A stretch of 64,000 bases of DNA from Angiostrongylus vasorum (GCA_018806985.1 JADANN010000364.1:6131001-6195000), one strand, 5' to 3'. Counted from the first letter of the stretch, positions 34,005-46,689 are shown. Numbers and translations are program-made. The notes: generated from the letters alone by a model not told the origin.

Positions 34005-34292
34005 AAAGGATAAAGCTCTCGGCGTTGGTCGATTTCTGAGGAATGCGCCATGCATTCGACTTCATTAAGCATCGGTTGGAGGTGATTGAATGCGTATTTG
34101 ATCTTTACAATGACTTGTGGTGGCCAACCGATGTATCGAGCCAGCGCTGCTATCCTCCCAGACAAGTCTCGTACCAAATTGCCCACCCCGGAGGGATGAA
34201 AGGTTTGGTAGGCCATGAGCTCGGAGATCGATTCCACTTGTGCGTTGCAGGACGCCTCCGACCAGTGCGCCACACGCGCCCAATATAAATAG
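34005..34292 (-). repeat. S1 SINE
   Basis: Complete copy: minus-strand head near 34290 (TGTGGCGCACTGGTCGG), box B-like GGAATCGATCTCC, CATGGCCTACC block, 3' end GAGCTTTATCC. Confidence 0.85.
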
Positions 34293-34299
34293 GAACAAA

Positions 34300-36360
34300 A
34301 ATTATCTAGCGTGCTCAATTGACCTCTTTCCAACCGACTTCCACCTTTCAAGCAACTTTAAAAAACGATACGCTGAGAAAATCCTGAACAATTTTGTCAC
34401 CGGTGAGGATTTTTGAAGTTTCGTGAAAATAGCCTTTTCATCTATGGTCTTATCTCAGGTTATAGTTAAATTTTGCGCTTTCATTCACATATCTGTTCGA
34501 ATGTTGAAGAATTGGAAATGGATGTAGTACAAACTTCGTCAAACCACTGTTCAGACTCACCAATACTAACCACAAGCGCTGCGGTTGCGGTGCGTCTACT
34601 AATCAATAACAATAGCGTAATGTCGGCGTCACACGCGAGTTCCATTACTACAGGGCTACTTTATGGCTACTTTTTTGATTTTACTGGTTTCACATGCTAT
34701 GAGCGATGTGGAAACGAAGGAGAAATTTAGCTATGGCCGATTTTACGATTACGATATATCAGATGATCACAAGAACACTTGAATAAATTCTGTAGAAAGG
34801 CAAAGGCAAAAAAATACTTATGGTGTCGTGCAACTCAGGAAAGGAGGGAAAAACATCTGGGGCTTTTCTCACTGTTTCGTATCGATTTCAGAGGAAATAA
34901 GTGGCTAGACGGCTCTTTTTATAATCTATTTGGTTGTCTCACCAGATGCTATTAGTGTCGAAGTAATTACCTTGCTAGGTAATTTGTGGATAGCTGAGTC
35001 GTGTCGATGGTTTGTGGTGCCGTAGAGATTGAAATTGAAATGTAAATGGCGATTTTAAGCGATTTTAAAGCATATTCTTTTTTTAAGTGAAAGCAGAAAT
35101 TTCGTGGCAGAGATGGGCTAAAAGTTTCCTCAGTGATCATTCTAATCTCTACCTCGTATTCCTATGTTAAGAACCACTATGGGGGTGACAAGAAATGAAA
35201 TTTGTACTACCAGTGAAAAATTTCATCGCAAATCTTATTCACAACTATTCAACTCATCATAAAACGAAAGAGCATGAATACTGTGAAGAATTATAGGAAA
35301 TGAAATCAATCAATATCGCTACAGTAGGCATCTGGGTGCCTGCACGTCGTGTAAGGACCATATCATACAAACACAAACGGTAAGAACTTGTGTGCTTTTG
35401 ATGGGGGAAAAAAGAAAAAGAAGTTTAAATGGAAAGAAAGAAGCAGTCTAGTAGAGAGAAAGAGAAGAGAAGAGATAGGAAGGCAAATCTTGTCTCACAT
35501 TTTTGTATTCCACTATTTATGAGGAATATTTAAAATCCCTGTTGTTATTCTTTCCTCAAAAGCCGCTTTTCTGTCATTCTTTCTTAGAATAACGTGAATT
35601 AACCAAATGATTATTGATCCGTATCGATCGGACCAATGTTCTTCTTTCTGGGTATGTCTTGAATTGCATAACAAAAATGTGTTTTTCATCTGTGAAGTCA
35701 TATTTTTCAAATTTACTGAGTGTTTCAATCTGCATACCAATGAAGGCGTACAAAGAGTTTCTGAAATAAAAATGATAATAAAACAACAACGGTGGCCATA
35801 TTTACATAAATACTAGGGATTTCTGAAAAAAAGCTTGGCTCTTGTGTTCTAAAACATTCTCGATTCATCATTCATTCTATAATAATAAAGTTTTATGTGA
35901 AACTTCCATCGACCAGCATTGTAATTTTTTCAGGCATCTCAATAACCTACATGTGAAGAAAGGCCTTTGATAGCTAAGTTGTCTCTAGAAATGCTCTTAG
36001 AGCTTCAATTAGCCGTCAAAGTCTTGTATTCTTATGTAGTAAATTGGAGGAAAACGTGCAAATTCCAGTGGTCTACTTTTGGGTTAGTGAGCTTTGCTAT
36101 GGGATAAGGTATGTTCTCACCAAGAGTGTTAAGAGCAGACGTTATTTTATAGGAAACTCGATGTAATAGCTACCAATTTAAATATTTAATGAATTGCTGT
36201 TTTCACTGAAACCAACATAACCAGGTGCAACATATTTTCCATTTGCTTGATATGTAGTTAGAATTTTTTTCTCTGTAGTTAAACGTTACACGAGAATGAC
36301 GGCAGGTCATATCTGCTGACGGGAAGTTTTCCCTCTGGATTTTTTGCATAACGACAGCGA
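34300..36360. other. Unassigned; purine-rich tract inside
   Basis: No gene recognised. A plus frame at 34473-34730 has mixed composition but no clear splice context or family. A purine-only tract (AAAGAAAAAG, then GAGAAAGAGAAGAGAAGAG) lies at about 35405-35475. Confidence 0.35.
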
Positions 36361-37424
36361 TTCCTGGAATCGATTTCCTCTTAGTTGGGCTTCTCGGTGA
36401 AAGTCTCAGCATCATTGTGACCTTGACTGAGCGTTCGCCATTGATTCACTAACCGGAAAGTGCTCTGGATTCGACTCCATTCGTAAAATCAGCGAAATGA
36501 AAAACACATTTCACCTAAAAAAATGGCTTACCAGGGTCCACTGATTTACCAAGTCAGTATTCCTTAGAAGTCTAAAGCTGGTGCATTTCCCAGAAGCTTT
36601 CATTTGCAATAATATGACCCTTTTGATAATTTTTTATGGTGATAAAATTCGTATGAAGAGAACATGAAGGAAGAATAGTACAACATGCTTTAATCGCCAA
36701 AGTAATCAAAGTGAAAAGCTTGAAGACAAATCCTCAATGGTTTTGAGCTTTCAGCTCTTCATTATTTAGGACGTAACTTTTACTACTATAATTCATTGTT
36801 AAAGATGGTAAATCACACTATTCGTGTGCTTTCTAGATGTAGTCCTTCCGAGTGACATAAATCGTAACCCGAAAAAAAAGATGGAGTTCAGAGTTCGCTT
36901 CAGACACCGGACTTATCATACGGGGTTAAAATTTAGCACTGTGGTCCAGCGCAACTCATCCAATTGTGACATGCGACCCAACTTTCCAACGTGATGCAGA
37001 GCGCTGCCATGCTTAAGCTGAGTTTTGGCTGGTTCCGACCGCTTTCTGAAGATCGGATTTCGGCTTACTTGGCTTGTCCGCTTTAGTGGAGTCAGGTTCA
37101 ATTACCGTTTCTTTTAGAAAATTTTATCTCTGCAATGAAAAGTGATGGCTCTTTACTGATCTGTCGTAGAAGGTCAGAACGTAAGGCATCTACCGATATT
37201 CTAGGTCGCTGTAATACATCCACTTAAGGAATGGTTAGACGGTGATGTGCCCATGTGCCATGTGCGCCGTTCATATCGTATGCGCTTGAGTTCTGAGCTA
37301 CAAACGTAGACAACCGGCCATATCTTAATCTTAGCTACCGTGCCACTTTTTGCTGAAGTGCCTAAACTATTTTCCTATAACATCTTAAAAACCGATTTTC
37401 ATTTAACCTTGGTAACAGTAAACA

Positions 37425-37535
37425 TTACTTTTCTACATGATTGAGCTAGTATGAGGTTAGCATAATTTTTTTATGCGGCCATCGTTTCGAGCGCCGCACC
37501 CAACCTGATGTTAGCTCAATCTTGTAGAAAAATTA
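37425..37535. mobile_element. Small foldback element (MITE-like)
   Basis: Imperfect inverted arms of about 30-35 bases: TTTCTACATGATTGAGCTA at the left, and on the other strand TTTCTACAAGATTGAGCTA at the right, followed by AGGTTAG/AGGTTGG. The centre (about 40 bases) is GC-rich. No coding capacity. Confidence 0.55.
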
Positions 37536-38029
37536 GTACCGGACAATTCATTTAGTACCTAGGTCATATATACGTAGATAATCTCAATGGTCCTGAGTTC
37601 GATACTGAAAAACGGATGTTTATAACGAATAATTGCTCGATGGGCTCCTTCAACCCTATACTATTCTCCTCGTTGTGCCCATATCCACTTAATTCCTTGC
37701 CATAGATCTTTGCAGAACATATCCCTAATATAAAACCATCTCTTTGAACAGGGTGCAAACTGTTTAAAAGTTGAGGGTAATAAAGGTTAACCAAAGTTAT
37801 TAAAGATCCATTATCCATTTCAATGCTTTCTCTACGATGAAGCAGTAAAATTTCATGGTTTCAGGATTGCTATGGTTACAACGTATAATCGTCAAACGGA
37901 CAATGTGAGTAATTGATACCTATTCCTGATATGTTTGTTGAAACGTGTTCTATTCTATCTAAAAAAAGTAACGCTGGTGTTCACACGAGTCAAATTTCCC
38001 ACGTTCAAATGAGTAGTAGCAGACTTGCC

Positions 38030-38413
38030 TCCCAACGGTTTACCGCCTCATCGTGGCTGGGAGGTGTTTCTGGATGTCGGACTGCGATGTACAGAGGGGG
38101 GATTCGTCCCCCCGGCAGGGTCTCCCAAGCTGAGAAGGAGTCCGGCGTTTCGATCAGGAAGCCCAGCTAAGAGTAAACCAATACCGGAATCCACCACCGC
38201 CCTGGTATCAAAGTCGCATGGCGGCAAGTCTCCCTCTGATCCACAAGGGCTGCGACTGCCTATCGTGATTACGACCTGGGATACACTTTTGACAGGCAGT
38301 CCTCGGGATTCCAGGGAACCACAATGGCTTAACCAACAAATCTCCGAAAAGTGGTGGTTATGCTGGGGGCCCGCCAACTAGTGACGACGGGCCGCTCAAC
38401 TATCAAGTAAGTA
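38030..38413 (+). repeat. S3 repeat, full copy with open antisense frame
   Basis: Runs from TTTACCGCCTCATCGTGG to the CAAGTAAGTAAGTAG tail. The minus strand is open for 109 codons (38377-38048): it starts MAGPQHNHHFSEICWLSHCG, contains CGSEGDLPPCDFDTRAV and ends TSRNTSQPR. The same-length frame is open at 59865-60194. No known domain. Confidence 0.85.
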
Positions 38414-38700
38414 AGTAGCAGACTTGTCTGGGGAAAACCCCACGCCCTGCAATCCAAGTGGGGAGCTCTAGGGAACTCTATCTCTGGACCACAGGAACAA
38501 TAGACTCGAGCAGCATTCAACGACTTTCATGGCGAAAAGAAAATCTTTAAGCAGCAGCCGAATTCATATGCAGAAATTGGAAGACCTTCGTGGACAATTG
38601 CCAAGAAGCGAATTCAAGGAGAGCCAGGATTTGAGCAGTGGCTGTGAAAGATTGATAAGGTAGCATTCAAAAAAATCAATAAGCCACTCTATTCCAGATG
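38413..38700 (+). repeat. S4 repeat copy
   Basis: Follows the S3 tail directly. Blocks: CTCTATCTCTGGACCACAGG, TCAACGACTTTCATGGCG and TTGGAAGACCTTCGTGGACA. Confidence 0.5.
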
Positions 38701-39479
38701 AAACATACAAGCTTAGCGTGAGTAGTTATGCCACCACGAGTGTATGGTCTAGGAAATAGTTTGTGTTGGGAAATCGTCTTCAAGTAGACATTGGAAGCAA
38801 ACCTACTACGAAAGTTGTGATCCTTCCAGTTTTTCATGAACTAGCGAAGCCCACAGAGCAACTCCAGTACGGCAATAACGACAAGTGAAGACCATGAAAA
38901 GGAAATTGCTCGAGTTGTTCAGTAACTCTTAAGCGGAAGTGATAGACGTGGGTAACCAACAATCTGTTACGAAGAGCTTTAAGTATTTCATTTGTTGACA
39001 ACTTGATTAAATTGTTATTGGACCTATTCGTTTACGATTACGCAAAACAGAGAAATTATACACTTCGTTGGTATGGACATTGAGATAACTAGCAAAAGCA
39101 ATGAAGTAGATGCTTTTAATGCGGTTATTATTAAGTAAGTGATTTAAATTCTGGTGTTTTTTGTACTATTAAACCATCCATTCTAATGATTGTTTTTTTA
39201 GTGGAACATATTCTGAAGGTATCACCATTACCTCGTACTATATTTCGTATGTTTTCAAGCATTGATAGAGGTGTAGATAACCTTCTTATCGTGATCGCTT
39301 TCATAGAAACACTATGACATTGCAATGTTACAACTTTTATTTATTGCCTATTGCTTTTCCACGGAAGCGTACCATGTGATATATAATTACAAGGGACACC
39401 GAGATATGACATGTGTATCCACCATACCAACCGAGGCCGTCGCTTTGCATTTCACTCAACTAGTTCCTTACTTTAACCA

Positions 39480-39735
39480 TGCTTTCTACTACATCTTCGG
39501 CTTAACTGGGCTCTGGGCCGATTTTTGCTTCCCAGATCACACTCATTTACGAGTGATGGCTGGTAGCACCGGTGCAGCAAAAAAATATGACTGAGAGAAA
39601 GACAAAGCAAGGGACTCGGTTGGCATGTTGCGTAGCAGACGAGTCCCCGTAATGTGTTATCCGGGGCTAGAAGCTCAACTGAGGTTCAGATTTTTGCTCG
39701 TATCTCAGCATCCCTGTTACTATAACATGAATTGT
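39480..39735 (+). repeat. S2 SINE
   Basis: Starts at GGCTTAACTGGGCTCTGGGC, with a tRNA-like head at about 39608 (GGGACTCGGTTGGCATGTTG, box B weakened) and the CTCGTATCTCAGCATCC block. Confidence 0.6.
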
Positions 39736-40129
39736 AATAAGCTTGTGTTATCTGTGACTAATAAAGTTTTGTGCTCTTATGAACTGTCGAGTAACCCGCC
39801 TTAGCGCCATAAACCATTCATTTGCCATCTTTTTTTGCCACAGATGCTAGATAAACAACTAGAAGAATAGTTATAATTTTAACTCGATTGTTGACTTGAC
39901 TAAGCGTATCCACCTGCTGTTCCACTTCATCGGCTTTAACACGATGCAACCTCATAGGCTCGCACTTTGCATACAAAGACTGCTGTGGGAAATCGATCCG
40001 AATCATTAAGGCTATAAAGAAGCCAACAGTGTCGGAACGTCAGCTCCTAAGAGAAATAAGTACCAATATTGTCTATATAAGGCAAAATTATAGACAGTTG
40101 GACTGTTTAGAATAAGTAACCACGTGACA

Positions 40130-40470
40130 AGTGTAAAGCACGGAGGTTAGGGATACTGTGAATTAGATACATGGTATCTGCTTCGACTTCAGCCACTCTG
40201 ATGAAGCCTCGCATCTTTACCCATCCAACCCAAAAAAAGAGGCGATTATGTGTTTAGAGCCTACGGAGGGGCTGTAATAGCTATCCAATGATTCCAAAGA
40301 GAATCAACTTGAACAGTGTTCAATCGCATTCATGATGAAGAGAAAATCGTCAAAGAGTAGGTAAAATCACACGTAGAGGATTTCAAGACCATCTAAGATA
40401 AAGGATCTAACACACGAATTGAACGGAACAGTGATGGAATCCGAACAATGCATATGAATAAGAGTCGTGC
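40130..40470 (+). repeat. S4 repeat copy, degraded
   Basis: AGCACGGAGGTTAGGGATAC head, GAGAAAATCGTCAAAGAG in the middle and GGAATCCGAACAATGC end blocks as in other S4 copies. Confidence 0.5.
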
Positions 40471-40784
40471 CAGCAGGTAATAATAAAGTCTTAATGTTCG
40501 TTAAAAAAAAAGCTTTCACTTCAATGTCTCCAATTTCCGCTTACGTTTAAGCTATGCCCGAAAATTCACTGTTTTTCGTCTTTCTTTAACACTTAAAGTC
40601 CGACATGAGCTGATTTCCACTAAAATTGTACAGAAATAACAGCCGCTTTCAACTCTAGACCAAAATATCTAATAACAAACTAAACTGATTTTTTAGGTAA
40701 CCCTCGGCGTGAATAACTAACAAGTTTGTTAAGATGTTAATGTGAATTTCGTTTTAATTACTTTAATACCGCTGTTCCTCATAA

Positions 40785-41168
40785 CAGTTTACCGCCTCAT
40801 CGTGGCTGGGAGATGTTCCTGGGTGTCGGACTGCGATGTACGGAGGAGGATTCGTCCCCCCCCCCGCAGGGTCTCCCAAGCTGAGAAGGAGTCCCGGCGT
40901 TTCGATCAGGAAGTCTAGCTAAGTGTAAACCAATACCGGAATCCACCACCGCCCTGGTATCAAAATCGTATGGTGGCAAATCTCCCTCTGATCCACAAGG
41001 GCTGCGACTGCCTGTCGTGGTGACGACCTGAGGTAGACTTTGGCCAGGCTCACCTCGGGATCCCGGGGAATCACAATGGCTTAACCATCAAATCTCCAAA
41101 AATGGAGATTATGCTGGGGATAGCAGAACCAGTGAGAACGGGCCATTCAGTTATCAAGTAAATAATTA
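40785..41168 (+). repeat. S3 repeat, full copy
   Basis: GTTTACCGCCTCATCGTGGC to CAAGTAAATAATTAA. The antisense frame seen at 38030 is broken here by an extra run of C near 40857-40864 and other changes. Confidence 0.85.
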
Positions 41169-41654
41169 ATACCGCTGTTCTAATACCGACTGGTCTAGGC
41201 TAAACCGTCTGCATAAAAAAAAATCATTACCAGTCGACAATCATTCAACGATCGTCCTCTATAAAAAGAGCTCTGCTGGGTGAGATTGCCTCATTGGATC
41301 GGTTCTCCACTGCTTGTGTGGTGCGATTGTAAAGGGTAGGAAAGACATACAAGCCAATCTGGTGCAGGATGCACAATTCGTCAATCTCTTAAACCCACTT
41401 ACATCCTCGGGTTAGTACACTGGTCGCTTTTACGTGTTCATTTCATCGTCTATACACATCTTGGTAATATTATAGCGGTTACATTAGTCATCCATTAATC
41501 AACAGTTCACGTCCCCCTCCTTACCCTTAATTTTGTGGAACGACCTGGTGACTTTGAAGAAGCATGCAAAAAAAAATTTCCACTACTCGGTGGTAGTTTT
41601 CAAGAGCAATTCATCGCTTAAAAGTGCTGCTAGTGTTCAACAGTTTCCTTTTTT

Positions 41655-41815
41655 GTAGACTATGCATCATCGATTCGGATCATCAGCTCTGATAAACACG
41701 AAAACGTCAAGCGTTAGCCGATAATAAACATTATTTACAAACCTTGTGTAAGCTTATCAAAGAAATAGAACATGCTGATTAGTGATACCGAGGTTAGAGG
41801 AAAGTCGTTTTCAAA
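41655..41815 (+). repeat. PLE terminal repeat, solitary
   Basis: ATCATCAGCTCTGATAAACA, a hammerhead-like motif, GTGTAAGCTTATCAAAG and CCGAGGTTAGAGGAAAGTCG in the same order as at 31457-31590. Confidence 0.65.
41684..41720 (+). ncRNA. Hammerhead-like motif, degenerate
   Basis: CTGATAA core (G8 lost), stem II remnants ACG/CGT, then TCAAGCGTT in place of GAAACGTC. Stem I AGC/GCC is partial. Confidence 0.4.
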
Positions 41816-43019
41816 CATTGTTTCGTTTTTCTTGGAAGTGTTGGTAATTAATTGAAAAAGTGGAACGGTGACCAATTTGGATGTTTCAGATTTCACAGTT
41901 TTTTTCCTTGCTAAAATGTATGGTTTCAAGCTTTATGTTCGAAAACAAACACTATTCAACAGAAGAAGCAAGCTATGCAGAAGAAATGGTTGAGCACCCT
42001 TAATGGATTTCACTACCATGAAGACAAACGTTCTTGAAGAATTGCTGAGGAGGTTTTTCCACTTGCACATTCAAACCTGAGGATATTCTTCATTTCATGG
42101 ATCACCTACACTCATAGTTGTTGGGAGAAGAAAAGACTTTCGAGCACAGCAACTATTGGCTTGCCTCCGGATAACTTGAATAAGGTGAGATTGCTGTTAG
42201 GCTTTTTCTTAGAAAAAACTTAATGTGATGTTGCATCTCAATAAGTACCGTTAATGACCGCTCTAAATGCAGGGTATTTCAAAGAGTTGAAAATTTCAAA
42301 CGTGTTCGCTGAATTATAGTTTTCCTGGAGAACGTTTCTACTAAAACACACAACGATTTTATCCCGATAAAGAAAGGATTCGTAAGCCGGATGAATCGGA
42401 AGCCATAAAACACATATTAAGCCGCTTATAAGTGCATTCAGTTGGGACTTCAGGATTAGGTCCCTACATGACTACATAAACTCTTCCATTTTTTATAAAG
42501 AATTAGGATTTTTCACTAAGTGTAACACTTACAAATTCTGTGGATGACAGCATAGATGGAATCTACTGATAACTTATTAAGGAGCATCACTGAATCCGTG
42601 TTATGCTTTTATAAGCGTAGTAGTTTGCTGGCTGATCGACCACATGAACTGATAAAAGTTCCTAGTAGAAAAGATCGTTATAACGTAGTGGTCTGGCAGA
42701 GAATAGTAATGACATAGAAAAAAATTACTGGACGTCAGGAAGAAATTCCAAATCGTAGGAAGCGATTTACTTCGGGCAAAGGGAGCAGGAACTGTTTTCG
42801 AGAGCTATAGGATTTTATTAATTCCTACGTGTACCTTGTAATTACTTTAATTGCGGCATTGTTTTACTCTTTTTATTGATTTAAGGGAAAATGTAACATG
42901 CTTTCTTGATGCTTCTACGACCTGTCAATTAACATTAAAAAGCATTTTGCCGATTCGGAATAAACTGAGGCTTTACTGGGTCTGCTTTATGGGTTCGCCC
43001 TTGCCCTTAATGAATGCGA

Positions 43020-43150
43020 TGAAAAGATGAACGATAAAGTCCTAAGTGTTCATCAAGAACTTTAGGATGCACCATGCATTGGACTCCATTCGTAATGTGA
43101 GCGGATGCATATTTGGCGACTATAATGGCTTGCGCGTTCCCAGGGTGGAT
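43020..43150 (-). repeat. S1 SINE, tail fragment
   Basis: GATAAAGTCCTAAGTGTTCA, GATGCACCATGCATTGGAC and GCGGATGCATATTTGGCGA, all diverged from S1. No head. Confidence 0.6.
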
Positions 43151-43524
43151 GAAGAACTTGGCATGGCCTGCGCGCATGGTTGAACCGAAGGCGTCTTCCC
43201 TTTATGCAAAGACCCTTCATTTAATTCTAATTTTTTGACAGTAGGATCACTTATGAGAGGAATTAACTTATTATTATAAATGAAATTGTACTGCGCAGAG
43301 CCAAACAAAGGCGAAATACGGAGGTAATTTCCATGGAAAAAAAATTGATCAGGAAAATGGATAAGTTTTTTTCATAGTTGGTCACGGAAACTTCGACTAA
43401 ATCTTAGTTGTACTAGAACCGTTCGCCATGATGAACCGTGAACTTCAGCTTATGGCTACTATCGCTAATCAACCAACAGCTATCTGTTCTGTGGAATATT
43501 TATTAGATTTTTTTAGTGCTTCTC

Positions 43525-43885
43525 AACGCCTTACCGCCTCATCGTGGCTGGGAGGTGCCCCTGGGTGTCGGGCTGCGATGTAAACCGGGGGATTCGTCCC
43601 CCTGGCAGGGTCTCCCAAGCTGAGAAGGAGTTGGGGGGTTTCCATCAGGAAACCCAACTAAAATTAAACCAATCAAAGTAGTCGCATGATGGCAAATCTC
43701 CCTCTGATCCACATGGGCTGGCTGCGACTGCCTTTAGTGGTGACGACCGTGACGACCTGGGGCTGAGCTCGGAATTCCAAGGAAGCACAGTGACTAAACC
43801 AGCAAATCTCCGAAAAAATGGAGGTCATGCTGGGGCCCGCACAACCAGTGAGGGAGGGCCATCTAAGTATCCAAGCTTCTTTTCT
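43525..43885 (+). repeat. S3 repeat copy
   Basis: CGCCTTACCGCCTCATCGTG to GGGCCATCTAAGTATCCAAG. It has a duplication (GACGACCGTGACGACC) and a deletion around 43675, which break the antisense frame. Confidence 0.85.
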
Positions 43886-44211
43886 ACTGACAGTAAAACC
43901 ATTACGAGAAAGAAGTACTGCAAATAAGCGGCCAAGGCGATTTAATTAACTCAACGTGTATACTGACCTCTAATCACTTGATAACTATCCGTCTTGTTAA
44001 ATCAAACCACCCGAAAGCAATACACAGTTGCTATTAATTCTAGATTGTTCAGCTTATGAAATACGTTGATGACTTGTGCTGAAGTTTAATAAAAGTCGGT
44101 TTACAAAAGTACTGGTCCTTTTCGTGAAAGCTAATCTAAAACCAATGCCTACAGGATAGATTGCTTCAAAAAATGGCAAATATTACCAATGTTTATTTTC
44201 CATTTTTTTGC

Positions 44212-44720
44212 CTGTAGCACAACGATGCTGATATATTTGGAAAACTAACGGACCGCAGTTGTCTGTGGTGGAGAACGAACGCGCTATTACCCTGTCAGGG
44301 TGCTAACGCGTTCACCACCACACCATGCGGGTCGTCCCCAATGCAGACACTTGCGGTCTGGAGTTCTGCAAATATCTCCGTATCGTTGTGGTTGTATTTC
44401 TCATAATACCCTGCCGTGAAAATTGTAGAGTCCGAAAATAAAAGCAAACTTTGTGATTTCAACTGCAGCCTCAGTTTAACTGGGTTCAATGGGGATGTGC
44501 ACTACCCAGATCAATCCCGTTTACAGGTGGTTGCTGATGACACTGATCGATAAAACTAGCCGAGAGACAGGGGGAGACGAAGGACCCGCATGGTGTGGTG
44601 GTGGCCGCGTAAGGATTCGGCAAGGGTGTAATAGCGCTTTCGTTCCCCCACCGCAGACACACGCAGTCCGGAGTTTTACAAGTATCTCAGTACTTATTAT
44701 TGACACAGCACCAGTGAATC
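44212..44720. repeat. S2 SINE cluster: inverted unit followed by direct units
   Basis: 44215-44345 is S2 on the minus strand (GCTAACGCGTTCACCACCAC, then ATGCGGGTCGTCC). 44345-44560 is a plus-strand body, and 44560-44720 a plus-strand unit from its head (GGACCCGCATGGTGTGGTGG). The inverted first unit meets the second at the GCAGACACTTGCGGTC hairpin. Confidence 0.75.
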
Positions 44721-44789
44721 AAAAAACCGTCCTGTACACGAAATACCGGCCAACTCAGGAGACTATTTGAGCTACATTCCTTTCCAGAA

Positions 44790-44905
44790 AAACCGACGAC
44801 GAACAACCGTGGACCATCGACTCGAATCAACCCGGCTCTGAAGAATACGAACACGTCGAAACGCCAGCCGATTAAAAAATTTGTAACAACTTTGTGTAGC
44901 CTCAA
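44790..44905 (+). repeat. PLE terminal repeat, solitary
   Basis: GACCATCGACTCGAATCAAC, hammerhead-like motif, AGCCGATTAAAAAATTTG and TTGTGTAGCCTCAATAATAC. Confidence 0.6.
44833..44870 (+). ncRNA. Hammerhead-ribozyme-like motif
   Basis: Stem I CGGCT/AGCCG is a perfect 5 bp. The core CTGAAGA is intact, stem II is ACG/CGT with loop AACA, and GAAAC is intact. The cleavage triplet is GCC instead of GTC, which should prevent cutting. Confidence 0.6.
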
Positions 44906-45149
44906 TAATACAAAGGATACATTACTTATTCGCAAAATTAATCCCAAACGAAAAAAAATTCGATGAAATTTGTGCTCGAAGTTCTGCCTCAGGTTTATGT
45001 CGATGATTCTTTTTTTCTAGATGAATAATGTGAGAAATGTATAAAGTGATCAAGAAGAGAAACAAGAACATGCTTATATGGAATAGCATAAATATGAAGA
45101 TCATTGCTTTGTAAGATTTCAGTGAAGCTGCAAAAAGTATTAAGGTTTG

Positions 45150-45475
45150 TTATTGGGACGGGGACATCGCGGTGGATAGTGATCCTGTCGGTCAACGAGG
45201 CAATGGTTCTAGCTCGATCCCCGTCCCGATGCTCTGCTCCAATCCAAGCGGGAACGCTTTAGCTCGAGCATTTCCAAGATTGCAAAAGAATCGATCAACC
45301 AGCATTCTACACATTCATAAAAAAAAGACGAAAACGTCCAGCAGCGGCTGGAAGAACATGCGAAATGTTCGTAGATCCTCATGGACGATGAATACGAGGG
45401 AAACGAAAGGATTGGAAGAAATGCTGAATTCTGCACGGTAGATGTAATGAGGAGTTATGTAAAAATGCTTTAAAA
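45150..45475 (+). repeat. S4 repeat copy
   Basis: Begins near GACGGGGACATCGCGGTGG and runs through GTCAACGAGGCAATGG, CCAATCCAAGCGGGAACGC, AAGACGAAAACGTCCAGCAG and GCACGGTAGATGTAATGAGG. Confidence 0.65.
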
Positions 45476-45535
45476 ACTTTTTGTTAGTTACTAGATTTTC
45501 TAGCCTTGTATTATTTTCTTTCACCAAGTCTACAG

Positions 45536-45815
45536 GTCGCGCGTGGCGTAGTGGTCGAAGGCACCCTGCTACGCACACGTGGAATCGATCCCCTGCGCCC
45601 ATGGCCCACCAAGCCTCCATCCCACCGGGATCGGCAAATTGGTACCATACTTGTCTGGGAGGATAGCAGCACTGGCTCGATACATCGGTAGGCCACCGCG
45701 AGTCATTGTAAAGGCCAAATATGCATTCAATCACCTCCAAACGATGCTTAATGAAGTCAAATGCGTGGCGCATCCCTCAGGATTGATCAAGGCCGAGAGC
45801 TTTATCCTTCCATTT
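45536..45815 (+). repeat. S1 SINE, plus orientation, best copy
   Basis: Head TGGCGTAGTGGTCGAAGG (box A) and GTGGAATCGATCCCC (box B), 30-35 bases apart as in a tRNA promoter. Then CCATGGCCCACCAAGCC, TTGGTACCATACTTGTC, GATACATCGG and the 3' end GAGCTTTATCC. A tRNA-derived SINE would be transcribed by RNA polymerase III from these boxes. Confidence 0.88.
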
Positions 45816-46302
45816 TACACCAAGTACATAATTTTTAAACTCGCTTCTCCAATGCCTTTTCTCCTTGTTTAAAAGTATCCTTTATTAAAAGCACTTTCCA
45901 CTCGTTTTCATCCAACTTGCATATCGCCGGTCGTCTCTATCACCTCTATAAGATCTATTCATCTATCAACTTTATGACCTCTGACAACTTTAGCACCTCA
46001 CCATTTTCATGATCTGTACAATTAGCATTCCTAGTTGGATCTAATCAGAACCAAGCATCTAATTTCGTTCTTTCGAAGAAAACAAAACGTATAAAATCGT
46101 TTGAGATATGTCATTCATTTCCTATTCTTTCATCCAAACAGGTGGATATAAGAGATGTAATTTAGGCGGTGCTAGCAGTGTTGAAGTGCAAAAGAAAACT
46201 CAATTCCTTTAAGTAGGGCATAACGACAATCCTTGCAGGAAAATTGTAATTGGTAAGTGCAGAAAAGAATTTGTGGTATTATTTATACATAGATATGTTA
46301 AA

Positions 46303-46568
46303 AAAAGCTCATGGCGTTGATCGCACACTGAGAAATACTCCATGCATTCGACTTCATTAAGCATTGTTAGAGGTGACTGAATGCATTTCTGACCCTTACA
46401 ATGACTCGCGGTGGTCTACCGATGTATCGAGCCAATGCTGTTATCCTCGCAGACAACAGTACTATTTTGCCGACCTGGAGGGAAGGAGGACTTGGTGGGG
46501 GCTGGAGCGCGGGGATCGATGTGGTGTGTATTGCAGAGCGCATCAGACCACTGCGTAACACCGCTCCC
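46303..46568 (-). repeat. S1 SINE
   Basis: CTCATGGCGTTGATCGC end, GTGACTGAATGCATTTCTGA body and a head at about 46560 reading TACGCAGTGGTCTGATG. Confidence 0.8.
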
Positions 46569-46689
46569 TTATGCAGAAGTATATACGCATATGATCACTT
46601 TTTTTCTTCCAATTTCCTGAGCTGGACATTTTTTCAGTTCATAGCAAGCTCTTTTGTTGGAGATTAAATGTACTACGCGGTATACATTA

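Noticed and set aside
34043..34351. Overlapping frames on both strands with protein-like text (VIECVFDLYND, DLSGRIAALARYIGWPP)
   Set aside because: They are readings of the S1 SINE. The same text appears at 45579 and 56313, and is not a gene.
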